The position numbers and the translations under genes were made by a program. Source: JBATTK01 sp049670505 (GTDB lineage Bacteria > Bacteroidota > Bacteroidia > Flavobacteriales > Flavobacteriaceae). Taken from it: a DNA stretch of 41,214 bases. A model generated the notes under the pieces. The model was given only the letters and a program-made list of their open reading frames with translations, was not told the origin of the DNA and searched no databases. The stretch spans positions 1 to 41,214 of the forward strand of contig JBATTK010000022.1 in the NCBI GenBank assembly GCA_049670505.1, written 5' to 3'. Shown here piece by piece: positions 1 through 8,882 of this stretch (position 1 is the stretch's first letter; each line of letters starts with the position of its first letter).

Positions 1-549
1 GCACATAATAATGTGACCAGTGAGACGGTAAATAACGCTATCAACAAGAATAAAAATTTTAGCGCAAATACAATTCAAGAGGCAATAAATGCTTCCGATA
101 TCGTTTTTCTTGCTACCCCCTTTTTTGCAAACGAAGCTATTTTAAAACCCTTACAATTTAATGGCAAAACCTTAATTGATTGTACAAATCCGGTAGGTGA
201 AGGAATATCGCATGGTTTGGAAAGCAAAATATCCGGATCGGAAAAAGTACAGGAATGGGCGGCAGATTCAAATGTAGTAAAAGCATATACAATTTATGGC
301 TTTGAAAATTTGATAAATTCGAACTTTCCCAACTACAATACGAAACCGGTAATGATGATCGCCGGTAATAATTTAAAAGCTAAAAAGTTGTTAGGAAAAT
401 TAACCGCTGACTTAGGTTTTGAAACACTCGATACCGGAAATTTAGACCAAGCATTGCATCTAGAACATATGACCTTACTTTGGGTTAAAATGGTGCGTAG
501 GGATGGGCATCATCCAAACTTTGCCTGGGCGTATTTGGAAAGATTATAA
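1..549 (+). CDS. NADPH-dependent F420 reductase-like oxidoreductase, 5'-truncated by window
   Basis: This is the C-terminal part of a Rossmann-fold NAD(P)-binding protein of the F420-dependent NADP oxidoreductase family. The reading frame is open to base 1 (Ala-His-Asn-Asn before the first possible GTG start at 13), so the true start and the GxGxxG nucleotide loop lie outside the window. Visible family features are the strand SDIVFLATPF, the strand-turn LIDCTNPVGEG, and the late conserved stretch LALHLEHM-like segment (here QALHLEHMTLLWVKM). Bacterial members of this family usually act on NADP with unknown partners rather than on true F420. The gene ends at TAA and is followed by a 54-bp gap to the convergent regulator gene. 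Assignment to the family is fairly sure; substrate is unknown. Confidence 0.75.
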   Translation, partial: AHNNVTSETVNNAINKNKNFSANTIQEAINASDIVFLATPFFANEAILKPLQFNGKTLIDCTNPVGEGISHGLESKISGSEKVQEWAADSNVVKAYTIYGFENLINSNFPNYNTKPVMMIAGNNLKAKKLLGKLTADLGFETLDTGNLDQALHLEHMTLLWVKMVRRDGHHPNFAWAYLERL

Positions 550-603
550 AACCATGACCTTTCTACCAAAGCTAGGCAGGTAAGGGAGCACATGGAAAAG
601 CAC

Positions 604-1356
604 TTATGTATTCAGCCATTCTTTAAAATCACCGGTCTTCTGCCTACTGACGATAAACTCCTGGTCCCTAGGATTTAAAATGGAAAGTTTCACCCGATGA
701 TTGAAATAGGAATCTATTTTCCGGATGGAATTTTTAGCAATGATCTGCCCCCGATTAATTCTATAGAACTGATGATGATCTAAGGAATGGAACAATTGAT
801 CTATAGTCTCATCAATAATATATCGTTTAGCGGAAGTCACCCCAAAAGTGATGCGCTCTTGCGAATAAACGTATAAAAGATCCGAAATTTTAATTTGAAC
901 AAATCCATTTCCCGCTTTGACCAGTATGCCCTCTCGTTGGTTCGTTGTTTGTATACTACCGAGGAGTTGTTTTAAGATAGTCGGTGCTACCATGGGCGGT
1001 TTATTTGATTTGCCGAATTTATGTAATGCGCTATTTAATTCATCTTTTTGAACAGGTTTTAATAGGTAATCTATGCTGTTCACTTTAAATGCCTGTATCG
1101 CATATTGATCAAAAGCCGTTGTAAAAATAATAGGCGCTTCCACATCTATTTTCTGAAATATCTCAAAACTCAATCCATCGGCCAATTGAATATCCATAAA
1201 TACCAAGTCCGGTGCGGTATGCGTTTGAAACCATAGCACGGCATCTTCCACGGTATCTATGATACCCAATAATTCATAATCGAAACCGCATGTTTTTAAC
1301 ATGCTTTGCAATTGATTTGCGGCCCGCGATTCGTCTTCAATGATCAGTACGTACAT
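604..1356 (-). CDS. LytTR-family response regulator
   Basis: This 250-residue protein has an N-terminal CheY-like receiver (about 1-120) and a C-terminal LytTR DNA-binding domain (about 145-245). The receiver shows the acidic pair E7/D8, the phospho-acceptor D55 in VFMDIQLADG, the TT of IFTTAFD and the conserved Lys of YLLKP. The LytTR part shows the typical FYRINRGQII stretch. It overlaps the upstream kinase gene by 20 bp, so the two are translationally coupled and very probably form a cognate pair. It is the last gene of a four-gene minus-strand operon that begins at 3649. Target promoters cannot be read from the sequence. Confidence 0.92.
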   Translation of the reverse strand: MYVLIIEDESRAANQLQSMLKTCGFDYELLGIIDTVEDAVLWFQTHTAPDLVFMDIQLADGLSFEIFQKIDVEAPIIFTTAFDQYAIQAFKVNSIDYLLKPVQKDELNSALHKFGKSNKPPMVAPTILKQLLGSIQTTNQREGILVKAGNGFVQIKISDLLYVYSQERITFGVTSAKRYIIDETIDQLFHSLDHHQFYRINRGQIIAKNSIRKIDSYFNHRVKLSILNPRDQEFIVSRQKTGDFKEWLNT

Positions 1357-2419
1357 AACTAGTCTTTTGATCCGATAATTTTAATAAGGGAAGGGAAACA
1401 GTGAATAGATTTCCATCATTTTCTACTTTAATGGAGGTATTGGAAATCAAGGTATACCGTTTTTCAATATTCTTTAGTCCAACTTTTGTGGAGGGTAGTT
1501 GCGTAGACTTAGGGCGCATCTTATTACCCACCACCAGATGATTATCCTTCACCCTTACATGTATGAGCAAGGGTTTAGCTTTGGAAACTACATTGTGCTT
1601 TATGGCATTTTCCAATAAAAGTTGTAGACTCATTGGTACGATCATCCCCTCCAGCGCAGCTTCCGGAACATCCCAATTTAATTTTAAGTTATCCCCAAAC
1701 CGTTCGGATTGTATATGGATATAGGCTCGGGCAAATTTTAATTCGTCCCGGAGCGAAATCAGGTTGGCGTTCCCCGATTCCAATATAAAACGATATACAT
1801 CCGATAGCTTGTCTACAAATTGCTTTGCATCTTCCTTGGAATTCTGATCGATAATATCACGTAGCGTATTCAGGGTATTGAAGAAAAAATGTGGTTGGGC
1901 CTGATTTCGTAGGGTGTCCAATTGCCCTTGTACGATCACTTGCTTTGCCTGTTCTTCTTCCCGGATAGATTTTTTAAGCCGTGTGTAGTGATAAATGGCC
2001 TCATAGATAGCCATAGTCATGGTGCTGATCAAAATTACGGGTAAAAGTACTTTAGATCGGGATATGGGATTGTAGTTGACACCAAAAATTAAGGACAAAA
2101 GAACGCCCCCAATGAAATCGACCAGCAAAACCGTACCGATAATAGACAGAAAAAACAATATAATACGCTTTACGTCATCTTGAAAAGCCGGATATCTTTT
2201 CCGTAAAAGAATCATGACCGCCCGTATAATAAACCAATTGAAAATAGAAAAGAACAAGGATACGCTCCAATTAATGAGCGCTTCAACAAAAGGATAACGC
2301 GCAAAAGAATTGCTAAAAAGATAATCCGTAACGAGACTAAGAATTAGAACGCCAATGACAATAAACCAAAAGTCATCAAAACCTAAATATTTTATACGTT
2401 TCTTTTTATTAATAAACAT
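1337..2419 (-). CDS. LytS/YehU-type sensor histidine kinase
   Basis: The 360-residue protein has about four transmembrane segments in residues 15-145, a short coiled linker, and a His_kinase/HATPase_c module. The H-box is AQPHFFFNTLNTL with the phospho-acceptor at H177, and the N-box is LLLENAIKHN around N271. A G-box-like GLKNIEKRY follows. There is no recognisable extracytoplasmic sensor domain, so the signal is probably sensed in the membrane. The gene overlaps its response regulator by 20 bp and starts 10 bp after the multi-pass membrane protein gene, which may take part in sensing. The intact H- and N-boxes suggest an active kinase. Confidence 0.9.
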   Translation of the reverse strand: MFINKKKRIKYLGFDDFWFIVIGVLILSLVTDYLFSNSFARYPFVEALINWSVSLFFSIFNWFIIRAVMILLRKRYPAFQDDVKRIILFFLSIIGTVLLVDFIGGVLLSLIFGVNYNPISRSKVLLPVILISTMTMAIYEAIYHYTRLKKSIREEEQAKQVIVQGQLDTLRNQAQPHFFFNTLNTLRDIIDQNSKEDAKQFVDKLSDVYRFILESGNANLISLRDELKFARAYIHIQSERFGDNLKLNWDVPEAALEGMIVPMSLQLLLENAIKHNVVSKAKPLLIHVRVKDNHLVVGNKMRPKSTQLPSTKVGLKNIEKRYTLISNTSIKVENDGNLFTVSLPLLKLSDQKTSYVRTDH

Positions 2420-2429
2420 TGCAGTACTA

Positions 2430-3230
2430 TTATAGGCTAAGTAATGGCATGGCCTGTTTCGCTTGATAAAAGGTAAACCCTATCCATGCGACGTAGAGAA
2501 ATCCAAAAACGGTTACGGCAATAATCCGATGGTTGTTTTTGGCATTCCATTTTTTAGATACCCATACGGCGAATAACGGAATTATTTGTATGCCATGCAA
2601 TCCAAAAAAATGTGCGACCCGCAGGTCTCCGGCAACAGTGCTCCAATTTACCAGCGGTAATCCGGCCCCTCCATCGGCCACGCCAACGTTATGCGCAAGC
2701 TGACCTATCATCTGACCGCCTACCCAACTGCCAAAAAGCACGACCGACCAACCTAGCAATATGGCCCATTGTACGGATTTGTCGGTTTTTAATTTCAAAC
2801 GTATAGTTTCGAAAATAAAGAAAGCCATGATCAAAACACTTATTCCAATTAGCAGTCCCATGGAAGCAAAGAGAATTCCATCCAACGGACTGGTCATATT
2901 GTAATGGGATTGTACGCCTCGCGATCCTTGAACAAAAATGATCGCCGTTTCCAAAAGTAGTGACCAAGAGATAAGATTATTGATGATATTTTTCTTTCTT
3001 ACGGAGAAAGGATATAAAGTAATAAGATATCCTACCGTTAAGATAAATATACCTGTGGAGATGGCAAATTTTAAGGGCTTGATCCAAACATTGACGCCCA
3101 TCAGTGTTCTGTCATCAATAAGTAGTCCTATTAGGCTTCCAATGGCGAGCGTAAAATGGATAATTACGATCCCGTACAGTATCGGACTTGCTTCTTTTAC
3201 GGTGCTGAGTATGGTCTTTACGTAATTCAT
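2430..3230 (-). CDS. multi-pass membrane protein of unknown function
   Basis: This 266-residue, very hydrophobic protein has about seven predicted membrane segments. I chose the ATG at 3230 because it forms a 4-bp ATGA overlap with the stop codon of the gene before it; a longer frame reaching 3311 would run deep inside that gene. Recognisable stretches are VWIKPLKFAISTGIF, an internal FVQGSRGVQSHYN loop and VAHFFGLHGIQIIPLF. I cannot name a family with a known function. Lying between an ABA4-like protein and a kinase-regulator pair, it may be either a target or a membrane partner of the signalling system. Confidence 0.8.
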   Translation of the reverse strand: MNYVKTILSTVKEASPILYGIVIIHFTLAIGSLIGLLIDDRTLMGVNVWIKPLKFAISTGIFILTVGYLITLYPFSVRKKNIINNLISWSLLLETAIIFVQGSRGVQSHYNMTSPLDGILFASMGLLIGISVLIMAFFIFETIRLKLKTDKSVQWAILLGWSVVLFGSWVGGQMIGQLAHNVGVADGGAGLPLVNWSTVAGDLRVAHFFGLHGIQIIPLFAVWVSKKWNAKNNHRIIAVTVFGFLYVAWIGFTFYQAKQAMPLLSL

Positions 3231-3649
3231 GATCGGTTTTGTTTTATTGATTTGATGATTATAAAGAGAAGAAAGCCAATAGGTCCGAACATGAATGTTC
3301 CAATAAGACAAGGGGCTATTAATAATTGGTGGATTCCCAATGTTTTATTTTGATCTAAGATCCACATGCCTACCAGAAGATCAAAGGCAAGATAATGAAC
3401 CCATCCGGCCAAGACGGCGTTTTCTTCCGTGAACAATGCCATCACCGAAGCAAGGCTGCCAAAATCCATCCCCCCTCCTATCCGTATCGCTTGAAAAATA
3501 TAAATGGCATACACCGCAGAAAGTAGTAATGGAATCACTTTAAAATCAATTAAGAATCTGGTCGCTTTCCATTTGGGCAGTAATATCATTAAGAGCCACA
3601 TGGGCATGGCGGCCATATTGGCCAAGGAGAAAACTTCGGTCGGAGTCAT
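3227..3649 (-). CDS. ABA4-like (DUF4281) membrane protein
   Basis: The 140-residue protein has four hydrophobic segments and matches the ABA4-like/DUF4281 pattern: the start FSLANMAAMPMWLLMILLP, the central GWVHYLAFDLLVGMWILDQ and the late LIAPCLIGTFMFGPIGFLLF. The plant homologue ABA4 is involved in neoxanthin formation; the role of bacterial members is not established, though a pigment-related role is conceivable in carotenoid-rich flavobacteria. It is the first gene of a tight operon (4-bp overlap with the next gene) that ends in a LytTR two-component pair. Family call is from pattern recognition only. Confidence 0.75.
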   Translation of the reverse strand: MTPTEVFSLANMAAMPMWLLMILLPKWKATRFLIDFKVIPLLLSAVYAIYIFQAIRIGGGMDFGSLASVMALFTEENAVLAGWVHYLAFDLLVGMWILDQNKTLGIHQLLIAPCLIGTFMFGPIGFLLFIIIKSIKQNRS

Positions 3650-3837
3650 AAGGGTTTGTTTTTAAAAGGTTGATTAATAGATGGTTCAAATATGTGGCGG
3701 TTAACCAGGATATGGAACGATTTTGCGTTCAACCGTCGTTAAATATGTTTGAATTGCAATAGTGCTGGCTTTAATCCGGAATTTTCTTGTGGGAGGCGAA
3801 GTCCTACGCATAACAAACGGTTGCTATATAGGGGTCG

Positions 3838-4596
3838 TTATATGCCTTCAAACCATAGCTTAAATTGTGCTACCTTTTCCCTACTTACGATAAGCTCGTT
3901 TTCCGTTTTGGGATCGAGTGTTAGTTTTAACCGTCTATTGGCATATACGATTACATCTTCAATGGCATTGATATGCACAATAAAACTTCGGTTGATTCGT
4001 AGAAACTGCTTTGGATCCAGTAGTTCCGCAAGCGATTCCAAGGTATACTCAATAAGATATTTCTTGCCATTGGTCGCCCTTAAATAAACATCGCGCCCTT
4101 CGGCGTAAAAATAACCAATAGACCCACTGGGGACCGAATGGATATGGTTGCCCATCCGCACCAAAAAACGGTCTTTGTATGCTTTTTTGCTCAATTGCTG
4201 CACCAATGGACCTATTTCGGCCTGCCGGGAGAATTGTTCCCGCAAAGACTTTAATTTCTTTAGGGCTTGGGAAAGATCAGTGAATGTAATGGGTTTTAAG
4301 AGATAATCTATGCTGTTTACCTTAAAGGCATCCAGGGCAAATTCATCAAAGGCGGTTGTGAAAATAACCGGTTTTTTTACGGAAATCTTAGAAAAGATCT
4401 CAAAACTCAGGCCATCGGCGAGTTGCACATCCATAAAGAACAAATCTACCATCTCCTGGTGTTCTTCGATCCAGGGTATCGCCATTTCAAGGGAAGCCAG
4501 CTTGCTCAACACTTCAATATCCCCGTTATATTTTAGAAGATAACGCTCTAGCTTTTCCGCCGCCAAGGGTTCATCTTCAATAATGACTACTTTCAT
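3838..4596 (-). CDS. LytTR-family response regulator (second copy)
   Basis: The 252-residue protein has a receiver domain (E7/D8 acidic pair, phospho-acceptor D56 in FFMDVQLADG, IFTTAFD, YLLKP) and a C-terminal LytTR domain with FLRINRSFIVHINAIE. It is clearly paralogous to the regulator at 604-1356: the segments QLADGLSFEIF and AFKVNSIDYLLKP are identical in both. Its start overlaps the pseudokinase gene by 20 bp, the same arrangement as in the neighbouring system. It closes a three-gene operon (5608-6645, 4577-5611, this gene). It is probably phosphorylated by the intact kinase two genes upstream. Confidence 0.92.
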   Translation of the reverse strand: MKVVIIEDEPLAAEKLERYLLKYNGDIEVLSKLASLEMAIPWIEEHQEMVDLFFMDVQLADGLSFEIFSKISVKKPVIFTTAFDEFALDAFKVNSIDYLLKPITFTDLSQALKKLKSLREQFSRQAEIGPLVQQLSKKAYKDRFLVRMGNHIHSVPSGSIGYFYAEGRDVYLRATNGKKYLIEYTLESLAELLDPKQFLRINRSFIVHINAIEDVIVYANRRLKLTLDPKTENELIVSREKVAQFKLWFEGI

Positions 4597-5611
4597 TCAA
4601 ACTTAGTTTTGGTATTTCAACTATTTTGTAGTGGTCTTTCATTACAATCCGAACGGCTTTGTCCGAATAAAATTGATAACTTCCCGCAATATCGTCCAGA
4701 TGTTCCGTTATAAAACCGCCCCGTAACACCTCTTCGGGTACATACTGCAGTAAAATGGTATCGGAAGCCTCTAAAATATCCAATGTCAAATGGGTATCCG
4801 ATGAAGCTATGGTGCTGCGTACCAACCTTTCGATTACCGTTAGGATACTTCCGGGAACCACCCAGGTGTCAAAAGTCGCTACCCTTCCCAAACTTATTTT
4901 TCTATAAGGCAAATGCGCCAGTAGACGTAACAATTCGTTCAACATATGGAGTTCTTCGGATATAGGCACCAGTTCACGTTTTTTTTTCGCGAGTACATAG
5001 CGGTAAACACTGGAAAAATGGTCGGATAGCCTTTCCGCTGCTTCCGGGTCCTTCTTCATTAAAACCAAGAGGGACTCCAAACTTTCAAATAGAAGTTCCG
5101 GATTAATTCCTTTCTTAAACTGTAGAAAATCGGCTTCCACTTCCTCTTTAGCCGCAATTTCCCTTGCAATTCTATCCGTATTCACTTTGTACAAAAACTG
5201 ATGGCTTAAGTATAGTACCAGATAGATCAAAGTAACCAAAGAAAAGATACTATTGAAAATAAACAATTCCCTGCCATTGGGCGTATACCCTAATACATAA
5301 GTGAAATAGAGATACATGGCCGCGGAGACCAAACATACACCAAGAGCGACCGAACTGATGAGCTGTAATACCAATTTCAACAGGAAGCTTGTGGGCCAGG
5401 ACAAACGTCCAAACCATAAAAGGGAGAGCCGTGCATATTCCTGTATAAGGTAGGCCAAACCAATGCAAACATACAGTTCTTGCCCCAGAAAAGCTTCCTG
5501 CAATTGCCCAATGTTATTGTTGATGAGCAAAATAAGCAAATACACCAAGGTGCCACTGAACAAAGGGCTTAAGAGCCTAAAAAGCGGATGGTGTACAAAT
5601 AACTTTTTCAT
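4577..5611 (-). CDS. degenerate LytS-like sensor (probable pseudokinase)
   Basis: The 344-residue protein has the layout of a LytS-type kinase: about four membrane segments in residues 15-140, a linker, then a region aligned with the H-box. Here the motif reads GINPELLFESLESL, so the phospho-acceptor His of the usual PHFLFN is Glu (E172) and the Asn is Glu as well. The N-box Asn and G-box are not recognisable in the C-terminal part (SILTVIERLVRSTIAS). It should therefore not autophosphorylate or bind ATP in the usual way. It starts inside the end of the intact kinase gene (4-bp overlap) and overlaps the regulator gene by 20 bp, so all three are made together. A role as sensory or regulatory partner of the active kinase is inferred. 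Confidence 0.85.
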   Translation of the reverse strand: MKKLFVHHPLFRLLSPLFSGTLVYLLILLINNNIGQLQEAFLGQELYVCIGLAYLIQEYARLSLLWFGRLSWPTSFLLKLVLQLISSVALGVCLVSAAMYLYFTYVLGYTPNGRELFIFNSIFSLVTLIYLVLYLSHQFLYKVNTDRIAREIAAKEEVEADFLQFKKGINPELLFESLESLLVLMKKDPEAAERLSDHFSSVYRYVLAKKKRELVPISEELHMLNELLRLLAHLPYRKISLGRVATFDTWVVPGSILTVIERLVRSTIASSDTHLTLDILEASDTILLQYVPEEVLRGGFITEHLDDIAGSYQFYSDKAVRIVMKDHYKIVEIPKLSLNESSHY

Positions 5612-6645
5612 GGGATCAAGGGTAATACAACAGTGAAATTCCGATCATCCATTACCTCGATCGATGTACCGGACAACAGTTCATAGCGGGAGGCAATATT
5701 ACGCAATCCAATATGCAAAGAATTGATTTTTGCACGTTTGCCGGTTTTATTGTTCCATACGCTCATCTTTTCAACATCGGCGGTCATTTTCACTTCCAAG
5801 GGTTGTGAAGGACCCATTACATTGTGTTTCACCGCATTTTCGACCAACATTTGCAGGGTTAAAGGAGGTATTTTGCTTGCCAATACCGGAGGGGGAAATT
5901 CTACGTTCAAAGTCAGGTGTTCCCCAAAGCGGGTTTTTATTAAAAAACAATAGGCTTCCACAAAGGACAATTCCTCGGCCACGGTCACCAAGGGGGATTC
6001 GTATTTGTTCAGCACATATTCGTAAGAGCTGGCAAGTGATCGTATAAAGGATTCCGCCCTTCGGGTATCCTTTTGGAACAGGGAGGAAAGGGTATTCATA
6101 CTGTTAAAGAGAAAATGTGGGCTCAACTGTGATTTTAGTGCATTGAGTTGCAGTTGGCGCTGTTTCCGTTTCAACTGTACTTGCATAAGCTGTCCTTTAG
6201 AATACTCGTAGTAGGAATAGAATGCAAAATAGATGATGTTATAAATCAGTGCTATGCAAAACAACAGGATTCCGATTTTAACGATGATATCGTTTGTTTC
6301 CGCTACGAAAAGGGAAGCTAGCCCCAGCAGTTGTCCATACACCCAAAGTAATCCGAAAACCAATAACCAGCCCACTCCTACATGGATCAGAATACCAGTC
6401 AGCAGTCGCAGTCCCGGCTGTTTTTTCCATGGAATCAGAATATTGATGGGCGGGTTGCTGAAGTGTGCGGTATATGATACGAATATTCCCAAAAGTCCGC
6501 TCAACAATAATTCCCTGGAGTTTTGGAAACCGCTAAAGTTGATAAAACCATAGACCCCTATTCCCAATAGGAATCCTACAAAAACAAGACTGAGGTGTTT
6601 TTTCACGGTCGGTTGGTATAGCATGTCTTTTGATATCCACTTCAT
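5608..6645 (-). CDS. LytS-type sensor histidine kinase
   Basis: The 345-residue protein has about four membrane segments (residues 18-145), a basic coiled linker, and a complete catalytic module: H-box LSPHFLFNSMNTL with H177, N-box MLVENAVKHN with N270, and HIGLRNIASRY as the G-box region. It is the first gene of a coupled three-gene operon with a pseudokinase and a LytTR regulator. No periplasmic sensor domain is visible. The 67-bp gap to the repeat-protein gene upstream (6713-8170, same strand) leaves open whether that gene belongs to the same transcript. Confidence 0.9.
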   Translation of the reverse strand: MKWISKDMLYQPTVKKHLSLVFVGFLLGIGVYGFINFSGFQNSRELLLSGLLGIFVSYTAHFSNPPINILIPWKKQPGLRLLTGILIHVGVGWLLVFGLLWVYGQLLGLASLFVAETNDIIVKIGILLFCIALIYNIIYFAFYSYYEYSKGQLMQVQLKRKQRQLQLNALKSQLSPHFLFNSMNTLSSLFQKDTRRAESFIRSLASSYEYVLNKYESPLVTVAEELSFVEAYCFLIKTRFGEHLTLNVEFPPPVLASKIPPLTLQMLVENAVKHNVMGPSQPLEVKMTADVEKMSVWNNKTGKRAKINSLHIGLRNIASRYELLSGTSIEVMDDRNFTVVLPLIP

Positions 6646-6712
6646 CCTACCAAAATACTCAATATTATGCTACCACAACATCGGTATTTTGATAGTTGAA
6701 TAAAGGCTCAAA

Positions 6713-8170
6713 TTATTGAATGGCACGGATTGCCTTTCCGTAATGCGATTCCGATGAAATACTGCTGCAAGCATTTCTATAGGCTTCTTTTGCCGTATCG
6801 CCCTTTTCCCTTACCGCTTGTGCAAAGGCCATTAGGGCTTGGGCTTGGTGGTAATCGGAACCCATGCTCTTGGTGGCCGCAAGAATGCTGGTCAATTGGC
6901 CGGTACTGAAACTTTTCTTTGACAATTGCTTGAACACCTCCGCTTGATCACTATCGGAACCCATTCCTTTCACAGCAGAGAGTAACACTTCCAGGTTTCC
7001 GCCTTCCAAGGGCTGTTTTTGAACGACCTTTTTCAATACTTGGGCCTTATGATGGTTGGAGCTTATGGTATGGCCGGCCAGTTGAAGTAGTTCCGCCAAA
7101 GATTCCCTGTCCAGTTTTTTATTCAATAAGGCAGAGAAAATAGTTGCGCTATGGTGATCCGAATTAATATCGGACATAGATTTAAGAAAGTTGCTATAGC
7201 CACTTTCGGAAAGTCCGGGGGATGCCAAGGCCGCCCTTAAAACCTGTGTTTTGTGGTAATCGGAATTGATATCACGGGAACTGGCGATCAATAAATTGAT
7301 GTTCGTCTTATTAAGGGACCTGTTTTTCATCACTGTTAATAACACATCTGCTTTGTGATGGTCGGAATTGATATCTGAAGCAATAGCAAAGAGGGATTTC
7401 ATCTGGGATTCGGAAATTTCACCATCCTTGATCGACGCCTTAAGCACCTCCGCTTTATGGTGGTCGGAATTTATTTGTCCCGCAGCATTTATGTAGGCAG
7501 TTGTGGTACCCGCTGTGGCCAAAAATGCCCTTGTTCTGTATTTTAGGATTTCCGCTTGGTGGTGATCGGAATTGATATCATCTCCCACAACCTTCAATAT
7601 GCTAATCAAATCACTGCTTTTAGGGTTCTTGTCCAACAAAAGTCTAATATAAGTTGATTTTACATGGTCGCTACCCATATTCCCAACTTCCTGGAGAACC
7701 GCATAGGCACCTCCTTTTTTATAGAACCGGTCTACCCGTTGTTTGGCCCCTATGGTAGAAGACCGGAGTACTTCCGGAAGTATTTCGGCCAACCATTTTC
7801 TTCCCCCGGACTCAAAGTTTTCCTCCGAACTTCCGATATAGTACTTTTTGATGAGCTTTCCGTTAGTATCGGGCTCCATAAAAATACGTCTCCGATTGCC
7901 AAAGGCCGATTTTTTAATTTCCATATAGCCGCCCCTTGAAATGGCAACGATGTCCTTGTCATTGTCGGATAAGGTGATGTCACCTTCATATTCCAATGAA
8001 AAACTCTTATTGTTGCCTTCTTTGATCGAAATGGTCGTCTTTCCGTTATTCGAATTTACATGTACGGATGAATTGCCTTTTTGGGCCTGTGTTTCCGATG
8101 TGCCCATACAAAATAGGAGTAGTAACAACTTCAATAGCATACTGGTGAAAATTTTGGATAAATTGATCAT
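6713..8170 (-). CDS. secreted protein with about ten SDHHKA-type helical repeats
   Basis: The 485-residue protein starts at the ATG at 8170, which gives a clean signal peptide (KIFTSMLLKLLLLLFCMG ... AQA-like end ETQAQ); an upstream ATG at 8221 would add 17 polar residues before it. Residues about 30-130 form a beta-rich region. The rest consists of about ten tandem repeats of 33-40 residues, each with a core such as INSDHHKAEVL, INSDHHKADVL, INSDYHKTQVL, ISSNHHKAQVL or MGSDYHQAQAL. The periodic helix pattern resembles HEAT-like solenoids, and similar repeats occur in flavobacterial periplasmic parts of BlaR-like proteins, as far as I recall. Function unknown; it probably binds something in the periplasm. 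It lies directly upstream of the LytTR signalling operon. Confidence 0.8.
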   Translation of the reverse strand: MINLSKIFTSMLLKLLLLLFCMGTSETQAQKGNSSVHVNSNNGKTTISIKEGNNKSFSLEYEGDITLSDNDKDIVAISRGGYMEIKKSAFGNRRRIFMEPDTNGKLIKKYYIGSSEENFESGGRKWLAEILPEVLRSSTIGAKQRVDRFYKKGGAYAVLQEVGNMGSDHVKSTYIRLLLDKNPKSSDLISILKVVGDDINSDHHQAEILKYRTRAFLATAGTTTAYINAAGQINSDHHKAEVLKASIKDGEISESQMKSLFAIASDINSDHHKADVLLTVMKNRSLNKTNINLLIASSRDINSDYHKTQVLRAALASPGLSESGYSNFLKSMSDINSDHHSATIFSALLNKKLDRESLAELLQLAGHTISSNHHKAQVLKKVVQKQPLEGGNLEVLLSAVKGMGSDSDQAEVFKQLSKKSFSTGQLTSILAATKSMGSDYHQAQALMAFAQAVREKGDTAKEAYRNACSSISSESHYGKAIRAIQ

Positions 8171-8542
8171 GATTGTTCGTTTTTTGATTGATTGATAGGT
8201 CAAAGATGGGGTGTATTTCAATTCCTGAAAAATAAAATGTAATGAGTTGGACCATCTTTGTATTGAATTGTACGAACGATATCAATTAATTTTAAAAAGT
8301 ATCGAAACCCGACCATAACATATCATTTTACATGGCCCAGCAAGCAACTTAAGAACTGCCGCGGCCAAGGCTTCGCTAAAAAAACAGTTGTCATTCATCG
8401 ATTTCCCTTTCAATGCTTGTAGGATTATAAAATAAAATTGTACCTTTCGGCATCACTTTACGTGATATTCTTTCCCCCACTTTTTTGTCGATTATTTTTT
8501 TAGATGTAGCAATTTAAAATATAACTTTTAAAGGCTTTAGAT
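8171..8542. other. divergent intergenic region
   Basis: This 372-bp region separates the minus-strand repeat-protein gene from the plus-strand lipoprotein gene and must hold promoters for both. The only element I can point to is a flavobacterial-type promoter candidate at 8417-8448, listed separately. I see no open frame with a credible start and no RNA gene. Confidence 0.5.
8417..8448 (+). promoter_or_regulatory. candidate Bacteroidota-type promoter
   Basis: A TTG at 8417-8419 is followed after 21 nt by TACCTTTC at 8441-8448. This is close to the known Bacteroidota promoter pattern (TTTG near -33 and TAnnTTTG near -7) and would start transcription about 90 nt before the lipoprotein gene at 8543. 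It is a pattern match only. Confidence 0.35.
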
Positions 8543-8881
8543 ATGCGTTTACTTAAAATTACGCTGTGCTTCGGTGTGGTCTTTGCTATGGCATCCTGTT
8601 ATTCTGTACGGTTTCAGGTAGAAAATGGACAATGGGAACCTGCAGATACCGAAAGGGATGATGCCTATGCCGGGTATAATGTGCACACGCTAGACACAGT
8701 TGTCACCAGGAAACTAACTACTGGAGCGCATTATTTTAATATTTCCGACTGCCCTTCCGGGGCGTTGCATACGATAGAATACAGAACTACTTTAGGGGGT
8801 ATTCTGCTGAATGCGATCACCTTTGGCAGAAAGAAGAAAGTAAAGATAAAATATGTCTGTATAAAGGAAAACAGTATCTGA
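8543..8881 (+). CDS. small Bor-like lipoprotein
   Basis: The 112-residue protein begins with a lipoprotein signal peptide ending in a lipobox MASC (Cys19). The rest is small and probably beta-rich, with two further Cys (CPSG and KYVC) and the ending GGILLNAITFGRKKKVKIKYVC split by a hydrophobic stretch. This layout, a short lipoprotein ending in a hydrophobic turn and a basic strand with a Cys, resembles the Bor/Iss family of outer-membrane lipoproteins, but the similarity is weak by eye. The next gene starts only 1 bp after the stop, so the two are co-transcribed. Confidence 0.7.
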   Translation: MRLLKITLCFGVVFAMASCYSVRFQVENGQWEPADTERDDAYAGYNVHTLDTVVTRKLTTGAHYFNISDCPSGALHTIEYRTTLGGILLNAITFGRKKKVKIKYVCIKENSI

Positions 8882-8882
8882 T

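Noticed and set aside
3231..3311. Longer start for the membrane protein gene at 2430-3230.
   Set aside because: It would overlap the preceding gene by 85 bp with polar residues, while the ATGA overlap at 3227-3230 gives a natural coupled start.
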